Shown: positions 43,999-54,083, counted from the first letter of the stretch. The stretch is 64,000 bases of DNA from Defluviitaleaceae bacterium (GCA_009784575.1 WRBK01000004.1:39566-103565), one strand, 5' to 3'. Notes: generated from the sequence alone by a model not told the origin. Made by a program: numbers and translations.

Positions 43999-45822
43999 TT
44001 ACTCTTTATCCAAATAATCCTGCAATTCCTTGGTAGGATACACACTGCGTCCCACGTACTTGGTATGCAGCAACTCGTGCGACTTATGACCACCAGGCTC
44101 GCCTAAGAAGGTCTCGTAAATCTCTTTAACCACAGGGTTTTCATGAGATTTTCTTAGCTTAGGGTTGCCAGAGTCGATATTGTATAGAACTGATGCGCGT
44201 TTTTTAGGTATGTCAAGTTCATTGCGTAGATAGCCTGGTATTTGCGGCTGACCACCACCACCAACGCAACCACCAGCACAGCCCATAACCTCAATGAAAT
44301 GATAGTCCTTTTCGCCGCGCCTAACGGCATCGATGACCTCTTTAACCTTTGCAGGGGTAGCAACAGCTGCAACCTTAATTTTTTGTCCCGCGATTTCGTA
44401 GGTTGCCTCCTTGATGCCTTCATTGCCTCTTACTTCTTCAAAGTCAATCTTTGTTAGTTCTTTGCCATCCATTACCTCGGATACTGTACGCAAAGCCGCC
44501 TCCATAACGCCCCCTGAAGCACCGAAAATATGACCAGCACCAGATGCTATGCCAAAAACAGGGTCAAAGTCGGCATCTTCTAGGCTGGCAAAGTCTATAC
44601 CGCTGGTCTTTATCATTCTTGCAAACTCAACGCCAGTGATGGTTACATCGATATCAGGGTAATCAGTTGCATCATGATTCTCTACCATTTCGCCTCTGGT
44701 TATCTCGAACTTTTTAGCAGTACAAGGCATGAGGGTAACAACAAAGATATTTTTAGGGTCTACGCCGATTTTTTCTGCATAATAGGTTTTCATCAAAGTG
44801 CCATAAATGCCTTGCGGCGACTTGCAACTTGAATGATTTTTAAGCATATCTGGATAATAATATTCCAAATATTTAACCCAAGCAGGACAGCAAGAGGTAA
44901 ACATCGGGAAAGGTCCGCCTTTTTTAAGGCGGTCTATAAACTCTGTGCCTTCTTCCATAATTGTGATGTCGGCAGCGGTATCTATATCAAACACCTTGTC
45001 AAAGCCAAGCATACGGCAAGCCGCAACCACTTTGCCTTGCACATTTGTGCCTATAGGCATACCAAACATTTCGCCAACCTGTGCGCGAATAGCAGGAGCA
45101 GGAGCAACTATCACATATTTATCTGGGTCTGCAAGGGCATCCCAGACCTTTTGTGTGTCGTCTCTTTCTCTCAATGCGGCCGTAGGGCATACAGCCACAC
45201 ATTGACCACAATGTATGCAAGAAGTGGTTTCCAAAGGAAGCCCAAAAGCACTGCCAATATGTGTGAAGAAACCACGCTTGTTGCGCCCGATTACAGATAC
45301 ATCCTGTTGTTTGCTACATATAGCAACACAGCGATTACATAGAATACATTTTGTGTTATCTCTTACGAGATGCTTTGTTGTAGCATCTACTTCAGAACCC
45401 TGCCTTCCAAATTCCGTTGTGTTAAAACGGAATTGGTCTGCGCTATATTCTACTGCAAGGGTTTGCAGCTCGCAATTTGTTGAGCGCGGGCAAGAAAGAC
45501 AGTCCATTCTGTGGTGCGACAACAGAAGCTCCACATTGGTTTTTCTGGCCTTGCGCACTCTATCCGTATTTACTAAAACCTCCATGCCTTCAGAAACAGG
45601 GAACATACACGCAGCCGCAAGGTTTTTCGCGCCCTTAACTTCTACAACGCACACGCGGCAAGCACCAATTTCATTGTCTTCTTTCATGAAGCATAGGGTA
45701 GGTATGCGCACGCCTATTTGTCGTGCTGCTTCCATTATGGTTGCGCCTTCATTAACTTTTACTTCTATGCCATTTATTTTTAAGGTAACTGTTTTTGTCA
45801 TTTCGGCAGTCGCCATAGTCAT
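43999..45822 (-). CDS. hydA: [FeFe] hydrogenase catalytic subunit, NADH-linked (HydA)
   Basis: 607 residues. N-terminal [2Fe-2S] domain (Cys44, 55, 58, 72), His/Cys cluster motif (HHRMDCLSCPRSTNC), two [4Fe-4S] motifs (CILCNRCVAIC; CIHCGQCVAVCP) and the H-cluster domain with all three signatures: TSCCPAW, MPCTAKK and EVMGCAGGCVGGGGQP. It makes or oxidises H2 within the HydABC complex, which in many anaerobes couples NADH and reduced ferredoxin (electron bifurcation). The ATG at 45822 lies 4 bases after GGAGG; the ATG at 45816 is an alternative. Maturases HydEFG are not in this window. Confidence 0.95.
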   Translation of the reverse strand: MTMATAEMTKTVTLKINGIEVKVNEGATIMEAARQIGVRIPTLCFMKEDNEIGACRVCVVEVKGAKNLAAACMFPVSEGMEVLVNTDRVRKARKTNVELLLSHHRMDCLSCPRSTNCELQTLAVEYSADQFRFNTTEFGRQGSEVDATTKHLVRDNTKCILCNRCVAICSKQQDVSVIGRNKRGFFTHIGSAFGLPLETTSCIHCGQCVAVCPTAALRERDDTQKVWDALADPDKYVIVAPAPAIRAQVGEMFGMPIGTNVQGKVVAACRMLGFDKVFDIDTAADITIMEEGTEFIDRLKKGGPFPMFTSCCPAWVKYLEYYYPDMLKNHSSCKSPQGIYGTLMKTYYAEKIGVDPKNIFVVTLMPCTAKKFEITRGEMVENHDATDYPDIDVTITGVEFARMIKTSGIDFASLEDADFDPVFGIASGAGHIFGASGGVMEAALRTVSEVMDGKELTKIDFEEVRGNEGIKEATYEIAGQKIKVAAVATPAKVKEVIDAVRRGEKDYHFIEVMGCAGGCVGGGGQPQIPGYLRNELDIPKKRASVLYNIDSGNPKLRKSHENPVVKEIYETFLGEPGGHKSHELLHTKYVGRSVYPTKELQDYLDKE

Positions 45823-45834
45823 TACACCTCCAAA

Positions 45835-47766
45835 TTATATTTTTTCTATTGCGCTAATTTTCGGTGGGCATTTCTCAAAGCAAAGACCGCACTTGATGCA
45901 CACATCTTGGTCTATCACGTGCTTTTGCTTTTTCTCGCCATGTATGCAATTTACAGGGCAAACGCGTACGCACATACCGCAGCCGATACACTTGTCGTTA
46001 ATGTGATAGCGCACAAGGTCTGTACATACCTTAGCAGGGCAACGATTGTTTACAATATGTTCCGCATATTCATCAAGGAAATGCTCAAGGGTAGATAAAA
46101 CAGGGTTTGGAGCTGTTTGACCCAAGCCGCAAAGCGAATTTTCTTTTATGAAATACGAAAGCTCTTTCATCTCGTCCAAATCTTCCATTTTACCTTTGCC
46201 TTGCGAGATTCTTTCTAGGATTTGGTATAGGCGTTTTGTGCCAACGCGGCATGGTGTGCATTTACCACAGCTTTCATCTACTGTAAACTCAAGGAAGAAT
46301 TTAGCGATATCTACCATGCAATTATCTTCATCCATAACAATAAGACCGCCAGAACCCATCATAGAGCCAAGAGCAATAAGATTATCAAAGTCGATAACAG
46401 CATCGAACTGAGATTCTGGAATACAACCGCCAGAAGGTCCTCCTGTTTGCGCTGCCTTAAACTTCTTGCCATTAGGTATGCCGCCGCCAACTTCTTCCAC
46501 AACCTCACGAAGAGTAATGCCCATAGGAACTTCTATAAGACCAACGTTTTTAACTTTACCAGCAATAGCAAAAACTTTAGAACCCTTGGACTTTTCTGTA
46601 CCTAAAGATGCAAACCATTCTGCACCGCGCAAAAGAATTTGCGGGATATTAGCGAGAGTTTCTACGTTATTAATGATAGTGGGTTTGCCCCAAAGACCCT
46701 TAACAGCAGGGAATGGAGGACGTGGTACAGGCTCGCCGCGACCACCCTCTATAGACATAAGCAGAGCTGTTTCTTCGCCGCATACAAACGCACCAGCACC
46801 AGGCTTTATTCTTACATCAAAATTAAATCCGCTATCAAAAATATTTTTGCCGAGAAGACCTTTTTCGCGAGCCTGCCCAATAGCTATTTCAAGACGTTTG
46901 ATGGCAATTGGGTACTCTGCACGCACATATAGATAGCCCTCATCAGCACCGATAGCATAGGCGGCTATAGCCATAGCTTCAAGCACGGCATGTGGGTCAC
47001 CCTCTAGGATAGAGCGATCCATAAACGCGCCTGGGTCGCCCTCGTCACCATTACAAACAATATATTTCTTGCCCGCAGGTTGAGCGGCAGCAAAGCTCCA
47101 TTTCATGCCAGTAGAGAAACCAGCACCACCACGACCGCGCAGACCAGATGCCTTAACAAGGTCTATAACCTCGTTAGGTTGCATCTCTTTAAGTACTTTA
47201 TAGAGAGCTTGGTAGCCGTCATGTGCTATATATTCTTCTATAATTTCTGGGTCAAGAATGCCACAATTGCGAAGAGCAACGCGCAGTTGTTTTTTAAAAA
47301 AGCCCGTTCCTTCAAAAGGAACGATTTCGTCACCCTCAAAAGATTCGCTGTATACGTATTCACGAACGATTTCGTTTTTCATTATATGTTCTTCAAAGAT
47401 TTTTTCGGCTTTTGCCATGTCTACCTGCTCATAGAAAATGCTATCAGGATACAAAATAACAACAGGACCAACAGCACAAAGACCAAAACAACCAGTTTTA
47501 ACAACCTTTACAACATCCTGCTTACCTTCTTCTTTTGTACGTCTTTCAAACATTTCTATTAGCTTGCCAGCATCGCCCGCAAGGCAGCCCGTAGAAGCAC
47601 ATACCACGATGTGATGCTCATGAGGATGTTCTGCTATTTCTTTTTCTATTTGCTCTTTCATTTCTGGCAGTTTATGCAAATCGTGTGCCAAAAATCTCAA
47701 ATTTATATCTACCAAAGAATTATCACGGATTTCATTTAATTGCTCTAGCGATTTAATCATTGCCAT
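45835..47766 (-). CDS. hydB: NADH-binding flavoprotein subunit of the hydrogenase (NuoF-like HydB)
   Basis: 643 residues, the HydB layout: N-terminal thioredoxin-like [2Fe-2S] domain (CASTGCLAGDAG; TGCFGLCAVGP), NuoF-like core with NADH/FMN motifs GRGGAGFSTGMKWSFA and GDEGDPGAFMDR, SLBB domain, a [4Fe-4S] motif SCGKCTPCRVG and a C-terminal pair of [4Fe-4S] clusters (CIGCGMCVRVCP; CIKCGLCFEKCP). It takes electrons from NADH and passes them to HydA. It sits between hydC and hydA with short gaps, and could be mistaken for NuoF, but the hydrogenase context decides. Confidence 0.94.
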   Translation of the reverse strand: MAMIKSLEQLNEIRDNSLVDINLRFLAHDLHKLPEMKEQIEKEIAEHPHEHHIVVCASTGCLAGDAGKLIEMFERRTKEEGKQDVVKVVKTGCFGLCAVGPVVILYPDSIFYEQVDMAKAEKIFEEHIMKNEIVREYVYSESFEGDEIVPFEGTGFFKKQLRVALRNCGILDPEIIEEYIAHDGYQALYKVLKEMQPNEVIDLVKASGLRGRGGAGFSTGMKWSFAAAQPAGKKYIVCNGDEGDPGAFMDRSILEGDPHAVLEAMAIAAYAIGADEGYLYVRAEYPIAIKRLEIAIGQAREKGLLGKNIFDSGFNFDVRIKPGAGAFVCGEETALLMSIEGGRGEPVPRPPFPAVKGLWGKPTIINNVETLANIPQILLRGAEWFASLGTEKSKGSKVFAIAGKVKNVGLIEVPMGITLREVVEEVGGGIPNGKKFKAAQTGGPSGGCIPESQFDAVIDFDNLIALGSMMGSGGLIVMDEDNCMVDIAKFFLEFTVDESCGKCTPCRVGTKRLYQILERISQGKGKMEDLDEMKELSYFIKENSLCGLGQTAPNPVLSTLEHFLDEYAEHIVNNRCPAKVCTDLVRYHINDKCIGCGMCVRVCPVNCIHGEKKQKHVIDQDVCIKCGLCFEKCPPKISAIEKI

Positions 47767-47784
47767 TGTCTTCTAGCCTCCCTT

Positions 47785-48276
47785 TTATTCTGATTTCGGA
47801 TATTGCACTAAAACGCCAGCAACATCGTCGCTATATATCTTGCCATGTACATCTTCATTAATAGTTAAAACAGGAGCAAGACCGCATACGCCAATGCAGC
47901 GGCAACCGTCAAGCGAAAACATCATGTCTTCTGTACATTCGCCTGGTTTTATGCCTAATTGACGAGCAAACTGGTCTAATACAGCACCAGCACCTTTAAC
48001 ATAGCAGGCTGTACCCATGCAGATGTTGATTTTATACTTACCCTTAGGTGTCAAGAAAAACTGAGAATAGAATGTAGATGTGCTGTATACTTGTTCTATA
48101 GGCAAATCAAGCTTTTCAGCTATCTTTACCTGAACCTCGGGCGGCAAATAGCCAAAAACCTCCTGCGCCCCTTGTAGCACGCCAATCAACGACCCTTTAA
48201 CCTCTTTGTACTTTTCGATAATGCCGTCTAGGCGTTCAAATTGCTCTGCTGTGAAAACAGGAGCCTTCGTTGCCAT
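47785..48276 (-). CDS. hydC: NuoE-like [2Fe-2S] subunit of the hydrogenase (HydC)
   Basis: 163 residues. Thioredoxin-like ferredoxin of the NuoE family with four ligands in CMGTACYVKGAG and LDGCRCIGVCGLAP. The helical N-terminus (EQFERLDGIIEKY...GSLIGVLQGAQ, YLPPEV) is standard. I choose ATG 48276 because AAGGGATGA lies 7 bases upstream; the ATG at 48330 adds an 18-residue tail unlike the family. First gene of hydCBA; the promoter carries a Rex-like site. Confidence 0.92.
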   Translation of the reverse strand: MATKAPVFTAEQFERLDGIIEKYKEVKGSLIGVLQGAQEVFGYLPPEVQVKIAEKLDLPIEQVYSTSTFYSQFFLTPKGKYKINICMGTACYVKGAGAVLDQFARQLGIKPGECTEDMMFSLDGCRCIGVCGLAPVLTINEDVHGKIYSDDVAGVLVQYPKSE

Positions 48277-48358
48277 AAAATCATCCCTTTCATGATAGAT
48301 TATATATTCTGATGACCGAAACAGCATCACAGTTACTTTTCGACCATACTAAATGCCT

Positions 48359-48386
48359 ACATTACAAGTAGTTATTTCCTTAACAA
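48359..48386 (-). promoter_or_regulatory. hyd promoter with candidate Rex operator
   Basis: On the minus strand TTGTTA (48386-48381), 16-base spacer, TAATGT (48364-48359). Overlapping the -35 box is TTGTTAAggaaATAACTA (48386-48369), which matches 12 of 14 defined positions of the Rex consensus TTGTTAA-N4-TTAACAA. Rex senses NADH/NAD+ and represses NADH-oxidising fermentation genes in Clostridia, so the site fits an NADH-linked hydrogenase. Promoter boxes are moderate. Confidence 0.65.
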
Positions 48387-48459
48387 AGTCCAAAAACAAT
48401 CGTATCATATTTTTGTGAAAAAATCAACAAAAAAATTCACGACATGCTATGGAGGTAGT

Positions 48460-48488
48460 TTGACAAGATTTTCTTTTTCTGATATGCT
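48460..48488 (+). promoter_or_regulatory. Promoter of the GNAT-gpmI unit
   Basis: TTGACA 48460-48465, 17-base spacer, TATGCT 48483-48488; 39 bases before the ATG at 48528. Confidence 0.72.
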
Positions 48489-48527
48489 GTGTTAGTGGTA
48501 TTTGGATTTTTCTTAGGGGGAATATGC

Positions 48528-49055
48528 ATGTTAGAAAAGACAAAACAAAATGTGATGAAACTGGAGACTGAAAGGTTAAAAATATGTGATAGAGACCAAA
48601 ATATAGTAGGACTAGAGAAAATCTGTGCTGATGAAAAAACAATGGAACTTTATCCAGATTTTAGATTAAATCCTGAACGACCGCTTGCTGTATTTCTGCC
48701 ACTTCTTGAGCAACATGGCATTTTTGTCTTTCCGTTCAAAGAAAAGCTGGAAGATGCTGTTATTGGGTTCATAACCATAAATAATGTGGATGAAGCCACA
48801 AAGTCCATAGAAATTGGATATTTCTTGCTAAGTAGCCACTGGAGCAAGGGATATGCAAGCGAGATAACAGTTGCCCTTATAGAAATTCTGAAAAACCAAG
48901 ACTGGCAAAGAATTATGGCAACAGTATACAGTGGCAATGCCGCAAGCGAAAGATTGCTGGAAAGATGTGGCTTTGCACTTGAAGATGTGATAAAGGACAA
49001 ATGTGTAATCAATGGAAATAATCACGATGACATGATATATTCATATAAATTCTAG
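48528..49055 (+). CDS. GNAT-family N-acetyltransferase (RimJ/RimL-like)
   Basis: 175 residues from ATG 48528 (AGGGGG 7 bases upstream; an earlier in-frame start at 48489 lies at the promoter). Pattern of RimJ-type acetyltransferases: LETERLKI at the start, IEIGYFLLSSHWSKGYASE (acetyl-CoA-binding loop, here WSKGYAS for the usual QGxGxA) and YSGNAASERLLERCGF near the end. Substrate unknown. gpmI follows after 22 bases. Confidence 0.82.
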   Translation: MLEKTKQNVMKLETERLKICDRDQNIVGLEKICADEKTMELYPDFRLNPERPLAVFLPLLEQHGIFVFPFKEKLEDAVIGFITINNVDEATKSIEIGYFLLSSHWSKGYASEITVALIEILKNQDWQRIMATVYSGNAASERLLERCGFALEDVIKDKCVINGNNHDDMIYSYKF

Positions 49056-49077
49056 TAATCTTGAGGAGGACATGTAA

Positions 49078-50646
49078 ATGAAACCTGTAGTTTTAATAAT
49101 AATGGATGGTGTAGCTCTAGGGCCAGAAACACTAGGAAACGCTGTAGCAAAGGCATATACGCCGAATTTGGATTATCTTTTTGAAAACCATCCATGGACA
49201 AAGATAAAAGCACATGGTACGGCAGTTGGCTTGCCAGATGATAGTGATATGGGTAATAGCGAGGTGGGTCATAATGCCCTTGGCTGTGGTCAAATTTACG
49301 CCCAAGGTGCAAAGCTTGTGAACCAATCTATAAAAACAGGTGAGTTATTTTATTCACAAACATGGAGCGCACTTGTAAAAAATGCCAAAGATAATGCTAG
49401 CGTCCTGCATTTCATAGGTCTTTTATCGGATGGCAATGTGCATTCAAATATTGATCATTTAATAGCACTAGTAACGCAGGCTAAAAAGGAAGGTTTGGCA
49501 AAGGTACGAATTCATGGGCTTTTGGATGGACGCGATGTACCTGCTCAGTCTGCACTGGACTATGTTAGCAAGCTAGAATTAGCTATGGAAAGCCTGAATG
49601 ATGCTACATTTGATGCTCGCATAGCCAGCGGCGGCGGTCGTCAGCGTATTACGATGGATAGATATGGCGCAAACTGGCCTATGGTTAAGGCGGGTTGGGA
49701 TACGCATGTACATGGCATAGGCGAGCAGTTTAAAACAGCAACAGAGGCCATTACATTTGCACGTAATGCCGCGCCACAGATAATAGACCAAGACCTGCCG
49801 CCATTTGTGATAGGTGAAAATGGCGAACCTGTAGGTAAGATATGCGATAATGACAGTGTGGTGCTGTTTAATTTCCGCGGAGATAGGGCGATTGAGCTTT
49901 CTCAAGCTTTTGATTTGTCTGATTTTGATAAATTTGACCGCGAAAATTGTCCTAAAGTGTTTTATGCGGGAATGTTGCAATATGATGGTGATTTGCAATT
50001 GCCAAGGAATTTCTTGGTAGCACCGCCAAATATTACAAATACACTTTCGGAGCTGCTTGTAGCTAACAAAATAGCGCAATATGCCGTATCCGAAACCCAA
50101 AAATATGGGCATGTAACATATTTTTGGAATGGCAATAAGAGCGAAAAATTTTCTGAGGAGTTGGAGACATGGCAAGAAATACCATCGGATATAGTGCCCT
50201 TTGAGCAACGCCCATGGATGAAAGCTGCCGAAATAACAGATTGTGTGATAGATGCTATAAAATCTAAAAAATACGGCTTTATACGCGCCAATATGCCCAA
50301 TGGTGATATGGTAGGGCATACGGGTAGTTTCCAAGCAGCAGAAATTTCAGTTGCGGCCGTGGATTTATGCCTTGGCCGCTTGATAGAAGTGGCGAAAGAG
50401 TACAATGTAACACTTGCAGTATGCGCAGACCATGGCAATGCCGATGAGATGTTTGAAGAGATAAAAGGCGTGAAATCAGTAAAAACAGCACATACACTAA
50501 ACCCTGCACCATTTATTATTTTTGATATGGAGCATGAGGTTAGCTTCAAGGAAGGTAATTTTGGGCTTGCTAATGTAGCGGCTACTGTGGCAGATTTGTT
50601 GGGTATTGCGCCTAACGGAGCTTGGAAAGAATCTATGCTGAAATAG
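49078..50646 (+). CDS. gpmI: 2,3-bisphosphoglycerate-independent phosphoglycerate mutase
   Basis: Interconverts 3- and 2-phosphoglycerate in glycolysis using Mn. 522 residues, alkaline-phosphatase fold. IIMDGVALG holds the first metal Asp; the phosphorylated Ser61 is in DSDMGNSEVGHN; HGLLDGRDVPAQSALDY, MDRYGANW and the C-terminal CADHGNADEMFE metal ligands are intact. GAGGAGG precedes ATG 49078. Ends in a strong terminator. In B. subtilis gpmI lies with other glycolytic genes; here it does not. Confidence 0.95.
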   Translation: MKPVVLIIMDGVALGPETLGNAVAKAYTPNLDYLFENHPWTKIKAHGTAVGLPDDSDMGNSEVGHNALGCGQIYAQGAKLVNQSIKTGELFYSQTWSALVKNAKDNASVLHFIGLLSDGNVHSNIDHLIALVTQAKKEGLAKVRIHGLLDGRDVPAQSALDYVSKLELAMESLNDATFDARIASGGGRQRITMDRYGANWPMVKAGWDTHVHGIGEQFKTATEAITFARNAAPQIIDQDLPPFVIGENGEPVGKICDNDSVVLFNFRGDRAIELSQAFDLSDFDKFDRENCPKVFYAGMLQYDGDLQLPRNFLVAPPNITNTLSELLVANKIAQYAVSETQKYGHVTYFWNGNKSEKFSEELETWQEIPSDIVPFEQRPWMKAAEITDCVIDAIKSKKYGFIRANMPNGDMVGHTGSFQAAEISVAAVDLCLGRLIEVAKEYNVTLAVCADHGNADEMFEEIKGVKSVKTAHTLNPAPFIIFDMEHEVSFKEGNFGLANVAATVADLLGIAPNGAWKESMLK

Positions 50647-50666
50647 CATTGTAGGAAAATTAACAC

Positions 50667-50701
50667 AATCGCCATTGCTTTTTGCGACAATGGCGATTTT
50701 T
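50667..50701 (+). terminator. Terminator of gpmI
   Basis: 11-bp perfect stem AATCGCCATTG/CAATGGCGATT, 10-base loop, T tail. Confidence 0.9.
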
Positions 50702-50711
50702 CAAATTTTTC

Positions 50712-50740
50712 TTGACAATGTATAAAATTTATTGTATAAT
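50712..50740 (+). promoter_or_regulatory. Promoter of the str operon
   Basis: TTGACA 50712-50717, 17-base spacer, TATAAT 50735-50740: fully consensus, as expected for ribosomal protein genes. Confidence 0.9.
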
Positions 50741-50787
50741 GCCAAGGTATGTTTTGTAAACAAAAATATGGAAAGGAGGAACTGCAA

Positions 50788-51201
50788 ATGCCTACATTTA
50801 ACCAATTAGTAAAGAAAGGTAGAGGTCACAAGATTCGCAAATCTACAGCCCCTGCTTTGCAAAAAAGTCTTAACACGTTAAAAAAGCGTCGTTTTGATGC
50901 ATCTAGCCCGTTCAAGCGCGGCGTATGCACAAATGTTAAGACTGATAAGCCTAAAAAGCCTAATTCTGCTCTGCGTAAAATGGCTAGGGTACGTCTATCT
51001 AATGGCATGGAAGTAACAGCATACATCCCAGGTGAAGGCCACAATCTGCAAGAGCATAGCGTGGTACTAATCCGTGGTGGTCGTGTGCGTGACTTACCTG
51101 GTGTGCGCTATCACATTTTGCGCGGCACGCTAGATACTGCTGGTGTTGCTAACCGCAAACAAGCGCGTAGTAAATATGGCGCGAAAAGACCTAAAAAGTA
51201 A
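50788..51201 (+). CDS. rpsL: 30S ribosomal protein S12
   Basis: 137 residues. Starts [12 protein letters not shown], with the conserved decoding-centre segment [17 protein letters not shown] (Lys43-equivalent region in [10 protein letters not shown]) and [16 protein letters not shown] 50788 has AAAGGAGG upstream; the in-frame ATG at 50749 lies too near the promoter. The residues whose changes give streptomycin resistance read as wild-type Lys (KKPNSA; KVR-like region PGVRYH). First gene of rpsL-rpsG-fusA-tuf. Confidence 0.96.
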   Translation: MPTFNQLVKKGRGHKIRKSTAPALQKSLNTLKKRRFDASSPFKRGVCTNVKTDKPKKPNSALRKMARVRLSNGMEVTAYIPGEGHNLQEHSVVLIRGGRVRDLPGVRYHILRGTLDTAGVANRKQARSKYGAKRPKK

Positions 51202-51221
51202 GAAAATAATTGAAATTGATT

Positions 51222-51303
51222 GCCTTGGAATTATCAATTATCAATTATTAGTTATCGGTTGCCAAACTGGTAATTAGTAATTGATAATTGCTATATACAA
51301 GGC
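51222..51303. repeat. Large palindromic element between rpsL and rpsG
   Basis: Outer arms GCCTTG (51222-51227) and CAAGGC (51298-51303) enclose long AT-rich inverted arms (ATTATCAATTATCAATTA... and ...TAATTAGTAATTGATAAT) around a short loop near 51255-51268. It could be a MITE-like insertion or an RNA stem-loop that tunes the operon. It lacks a U run and so is not a typical terminator. The interval 51202-51365 otherwise holds only the rpsG leader. Confidence 0.6.
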
Positions 51304-51365
51304 ACCGCAGACGTTTTCGTAATAGCGAGACGTTTGAGTACCTGATTTATAAGGAGGGAAGAGAC

Positions 51366-51836
51366 GTGCCAAGAAAAGGACATGTTCCGAAAAGAGAGGT
51401 TTTGGCCGACCCGCTGTATAGCAGCAAAACGGTCACAAAGCTGATAAACACCATTATGCTAGATGGCAAAAGAGGTGTGGCGCAAGGCATTGTATACAGA
51501 GCCTTTGCGAAAGTAGAAGAACGCAAAGGAACACCTGCATTGCAAGCTTTTGAAGAAGCTTTGGCGAATATCATGCCTCAGCTAGAGGTAAAAGCACGCC
51601 GCGTAGGTGGTGCAACATACCAAGTGCCTATGGAAATTCGCCCAGACAGAAGGCAAGCCCTTGGTTTGCGCTGGCTTGTACAATACAGCCGCCGTCGTGG
51701 TGAAAAAACCATGGAAGAACGCCTAGCAGGCGAAATTATGGATGCTACAAATAGTGCTGGTGGTGCTGTGCGCCGTAAAGAAGAAATGCACAAGATGGCT
51801 GATGCTAACCGTGCTTTCTCGCATTACAAGTGGTAA
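51366..51836 (+). CDS. rpsG: 30S ribosomal protein S7
   Basis: 156 residues, exact family length. Begins with [33 protein letters not shown] and the C-terminal [13 protein letters not shown] are typical. The start is GTG 51366 with AAGGAGGG about 8 bases upstream; an upstream in-frame ATG (51288) would extend into the palindrome and is not supported. Confidence 0.96.
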   Translation: MPRKGHVPKREVLADPLYSSKTVTKLINTIMLDGKRGVAQGIVYRAFAKVEERKGTPALQAFEEALANIMPQLEVKARRVGGATYQVPMEIRPDRRQALGLRWLVQYSRRRGEKTMEERLAGEIMDATNSAGGAVRRKEEMHKMADANRAFSHYKW

Positions 51837-51899
51837 TTAAGATAGATTGTTGGATTAATTATAGAAATACACTAGCAACAAGAAAGGATGTGATTAGTT

Positions 51900-53990
51900 T
51901 TGGCAAAGAGAGAATACCCGCTGGACAAAACCAGGAATATAGGTATTATGGCTCATATCGATGCGGGTAAGACCACTCTTACTGAAAGAATACTATATTA
52001 TACTGGTAAGACATATAAGATGGGCGACACGCACGAAGGCACGGCTGTTATGGACTCTATGGACCAAGAGCAGGAGCGGGGCATTACTATTAACTCTGCG
52101 GCAACGACCACATTTTGGCAGGATAACCGTATCAATATCATTGATACACCTGGTCACGTGGATTTTACCGTAGAGGTAGAACGTTCGCTACGCGTGCTTG
52201 ACGGTGCTGTTAGCGTATTTTGCGCTAAAGGTGGTGTAGAGCCGCAGTCCGAAACCGTATGGAGGCAGGCCGATAAATACAAAGTTCCGCGCCTTGCATA
52301 TGTAAACAAAATGGACATCATGGGCGCAGATTTCATGAATGTTGTAGGTATGATTAAGGAAAGGCTTGCTGCCAATCCTGTACCTGTTCAGTTGCCTATC
52401 GGCGCTGAGGATTTGTTTACAGGCATTATTGACCTCATGAAAATGAAGGCATATTCTTATACGGGCGACATGGGTGAAGCAGTTGTAGAGGGTGATATTC
52501 CTGCTGACATGCTAGATGCGGCTGAAGAAGCTAGAAATACAATGATAGAAGCCATCGCCGAAACGGATGATGCCCTAATGGAAAAATTCTTTGCGGGCGA
52601 AGAATTGTCTGTGGATGAGCTAAAAGCAGCACTTCGTAAAGCGTGTATCACAACAGAGATTATACCTGTTTTTTGTGGTAGCGCGTATAAGAAAAAAGGC
52701 GTACAAAGCTTGCTGGACGGCGTTGTGGCGTATTTGCCAGCCCCTATAGATATCGAAGCTATCAAGGGCATTGTGCCTGATGATGAAGATGTGGAGATAG
52801 AGCGCAAAGCATCTGATGATGAGCCTTTTTCTTCTTTGGCTTTCAAAATCGTTAATGATGCATTTGTTGGTAAGTTGGCGTTTTTCCGCGTATATTCTGG
52901 CACTTTTGAATCTGGAAACTATATTTATAATGCCACAAAAGGCAAAAAAGAGCGTGTAAGCCGTATATTCCTTATGCATTCTGATAAGCGCGAGGAAGTG
53001 TCTAAAGTATATGCAGGCGATATTGCCGCGGCTGTTGGCTTAAAATCAACAACCACAGGCGACACCCTTTGCTTAGAAGACGACCCTGTTATCTTAGAAT
53101 CTATGAATTTCCCAGAGCCTGTTATCCACGTTGCTATCGAGCCTAAAACCAAGGCTGGGCGCGATAAAATGGGTATAGCCCTGAGCAAGCTAGCAGAGGA
53201 AGACCCAACATTTAAAACCTATACTGACCATGAAACGGGTCAAACCATCATTGCTGGTATGGGCGAGCTACATCTTGAGGTTATTGTAGAGAGGCTTCTG
53301 CGTGAGTTTAAAGTTGAAGCAAATGTGGGTAACCCACAGGTTGCGTACCGCGAGTCTTTCAAAAAGGCTGTGGATGTAGAAGGCAAATATGTTAAGCAAT
53401 CTGGCGGCAAAGGTCAATATGGTCATTGTAAAATTAAGTTTGAACCTACAGATGCTAATGATGCCGAAAATGCCTTTATCTTTGAAAACAAGATTGTGGG
53501 CGGCGTTATACCTCGTGAATATATCGCCCCTATTGAGGCTGGTGTAAAAGAAGCTATGCAAAGCGGTATTATTGGTGGCTATCCTGTGCTTGGTGTTAAG
53601 GCTACGCTATATGATGGCAGCTTCCATGAGGTGGATTCTTCCGAAATTGCTTTCAAAATTGCTGGTTCTATGGCATTCAAAGAGGCTATGCGCAAAGGTG
53701 AAGCTATCTTGCTAGAGCCTATCATGAAGGTTGACGTAACTGTGGCCGAGGAATATATGGGCGATGTAATTGGCGATGTAAACTCTCGTCGTGGGCGCAT
53801 AGATTCCACAGAATCCCGCTCTGGCGCTATGGTGGTTCATGCTTATGTGCCGCTTGCAGAGATGTTTGGTTACTCTACACGTTTGCGCTCTATGACACAG
53901 GGTCGCGGTGTTTATGCCATGGAAGTGCATCACTATGAGCAAGTTCCAAAGAGCGTTATGGAAAAGCAAGCGCAAAAGGGCGGTAATTAA
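51900..53990 (+). CDS. fusA: Elongation factor G
   Basis: Translocase GTPase, 696 residues. G1 AHIDAGKTT (about 19-27), switch I/G2 [12 protein letters not shown]3 DTPGHVDF, G4 NKMD, then domains II-V ([20 protein letters not shown] in domain [23 protein letters not shown] in domain V). TTG start at 51900, with AGAAAGGATGTGA upstream. Lies 63 bases after rpsG. Only one EF-G paralogue is present here. Confidence 0.96.
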   Translation: MAKREYPLDKTRNIGIMAHIDAGKTTLTERILYYTGKTYKMGDTHEGTAVMDSMDQEQERGITINSAATTTFWQDNRINIIDTPGHVDFTVEVERSLRVLDGAVSVFCAKGGVEPQSETVWRQADKYKVPRLAYVNKMDIMGADFMNVVGMIKERLAANPVPVQLPIGAEDLFTGIIDLMKMKAYSYTGDMGEAVVEGDIPADMLDAAEEARNTMIEAIAETDDALMEKFFAGEELSVDELKAALRKACITTEIIPVFCGSAYKKKGVQSLLDGVVAYLPAPIDIEAIKGIVPDDEDVEIERKASDDEPFSSLAFKIVNDAFVGKLAFFRVYSGTFESGNYIYNATKGKKERVSRIFLMHSDKREEVSKVYAGDIAAAVGLKSTTTGDTLCLEDDPVILESMNFPEPVIHVAIEPKTKAGRDKMGIALSKLAEEDPTFKTYTDHETGQTIIAGMGELHLEVIVERLLREFKVEANVGNPQVAYRESFKKAVDVEGKYVKQSGGKGQYGHCKIKFEPTDANDAENAFIFENKIVGGVIPREYIAPIEAGVKEAMQSGIIGGYPVLGVKATLYDGSFHEVDSSEIAFKIAGSMAFKEAMRKGEAILLEPIMKVDVTVAEEYMGDVIGDVNSRRGRIDSTESRSGAMVVHAYVPLAEMFGYSTRLRSMTQGRGVYAMEVHHYEQVPKSVMEKQAQKGGN

Positions 53991-54011
53991 TTTTTGTAAT
54001 CAAAAAAATAC

Positions 54012-54039
54012 TTGCAAAATTATGGATAAGTAGTATAAT
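54012..54039 (+). promoter_or_regulatory. Internal promoter of tuf
   Basis: TTGCAA 54012-54017, 16-base spacer, TATAAT 54034-54039, in the 93-base fusA-tuf gap. Confidence 0.65.
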
Positions 54040-54083
54040 AGAGATATCGAAAACGAAAAGGTAAATCAAGGAGGAAAATCAAA

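Noticed and set aside
49579..50334. Long antisense open frames across gpmI
   Set aside because: Both minus-strand frames mirror the intact gpmI gene and show no motifs or start signals.
51309..51336. Direct repeat AGACGTTT upstream of rpsG
   Set aside because: Two 8-base copies are within chance expectation and have no flanking structure.
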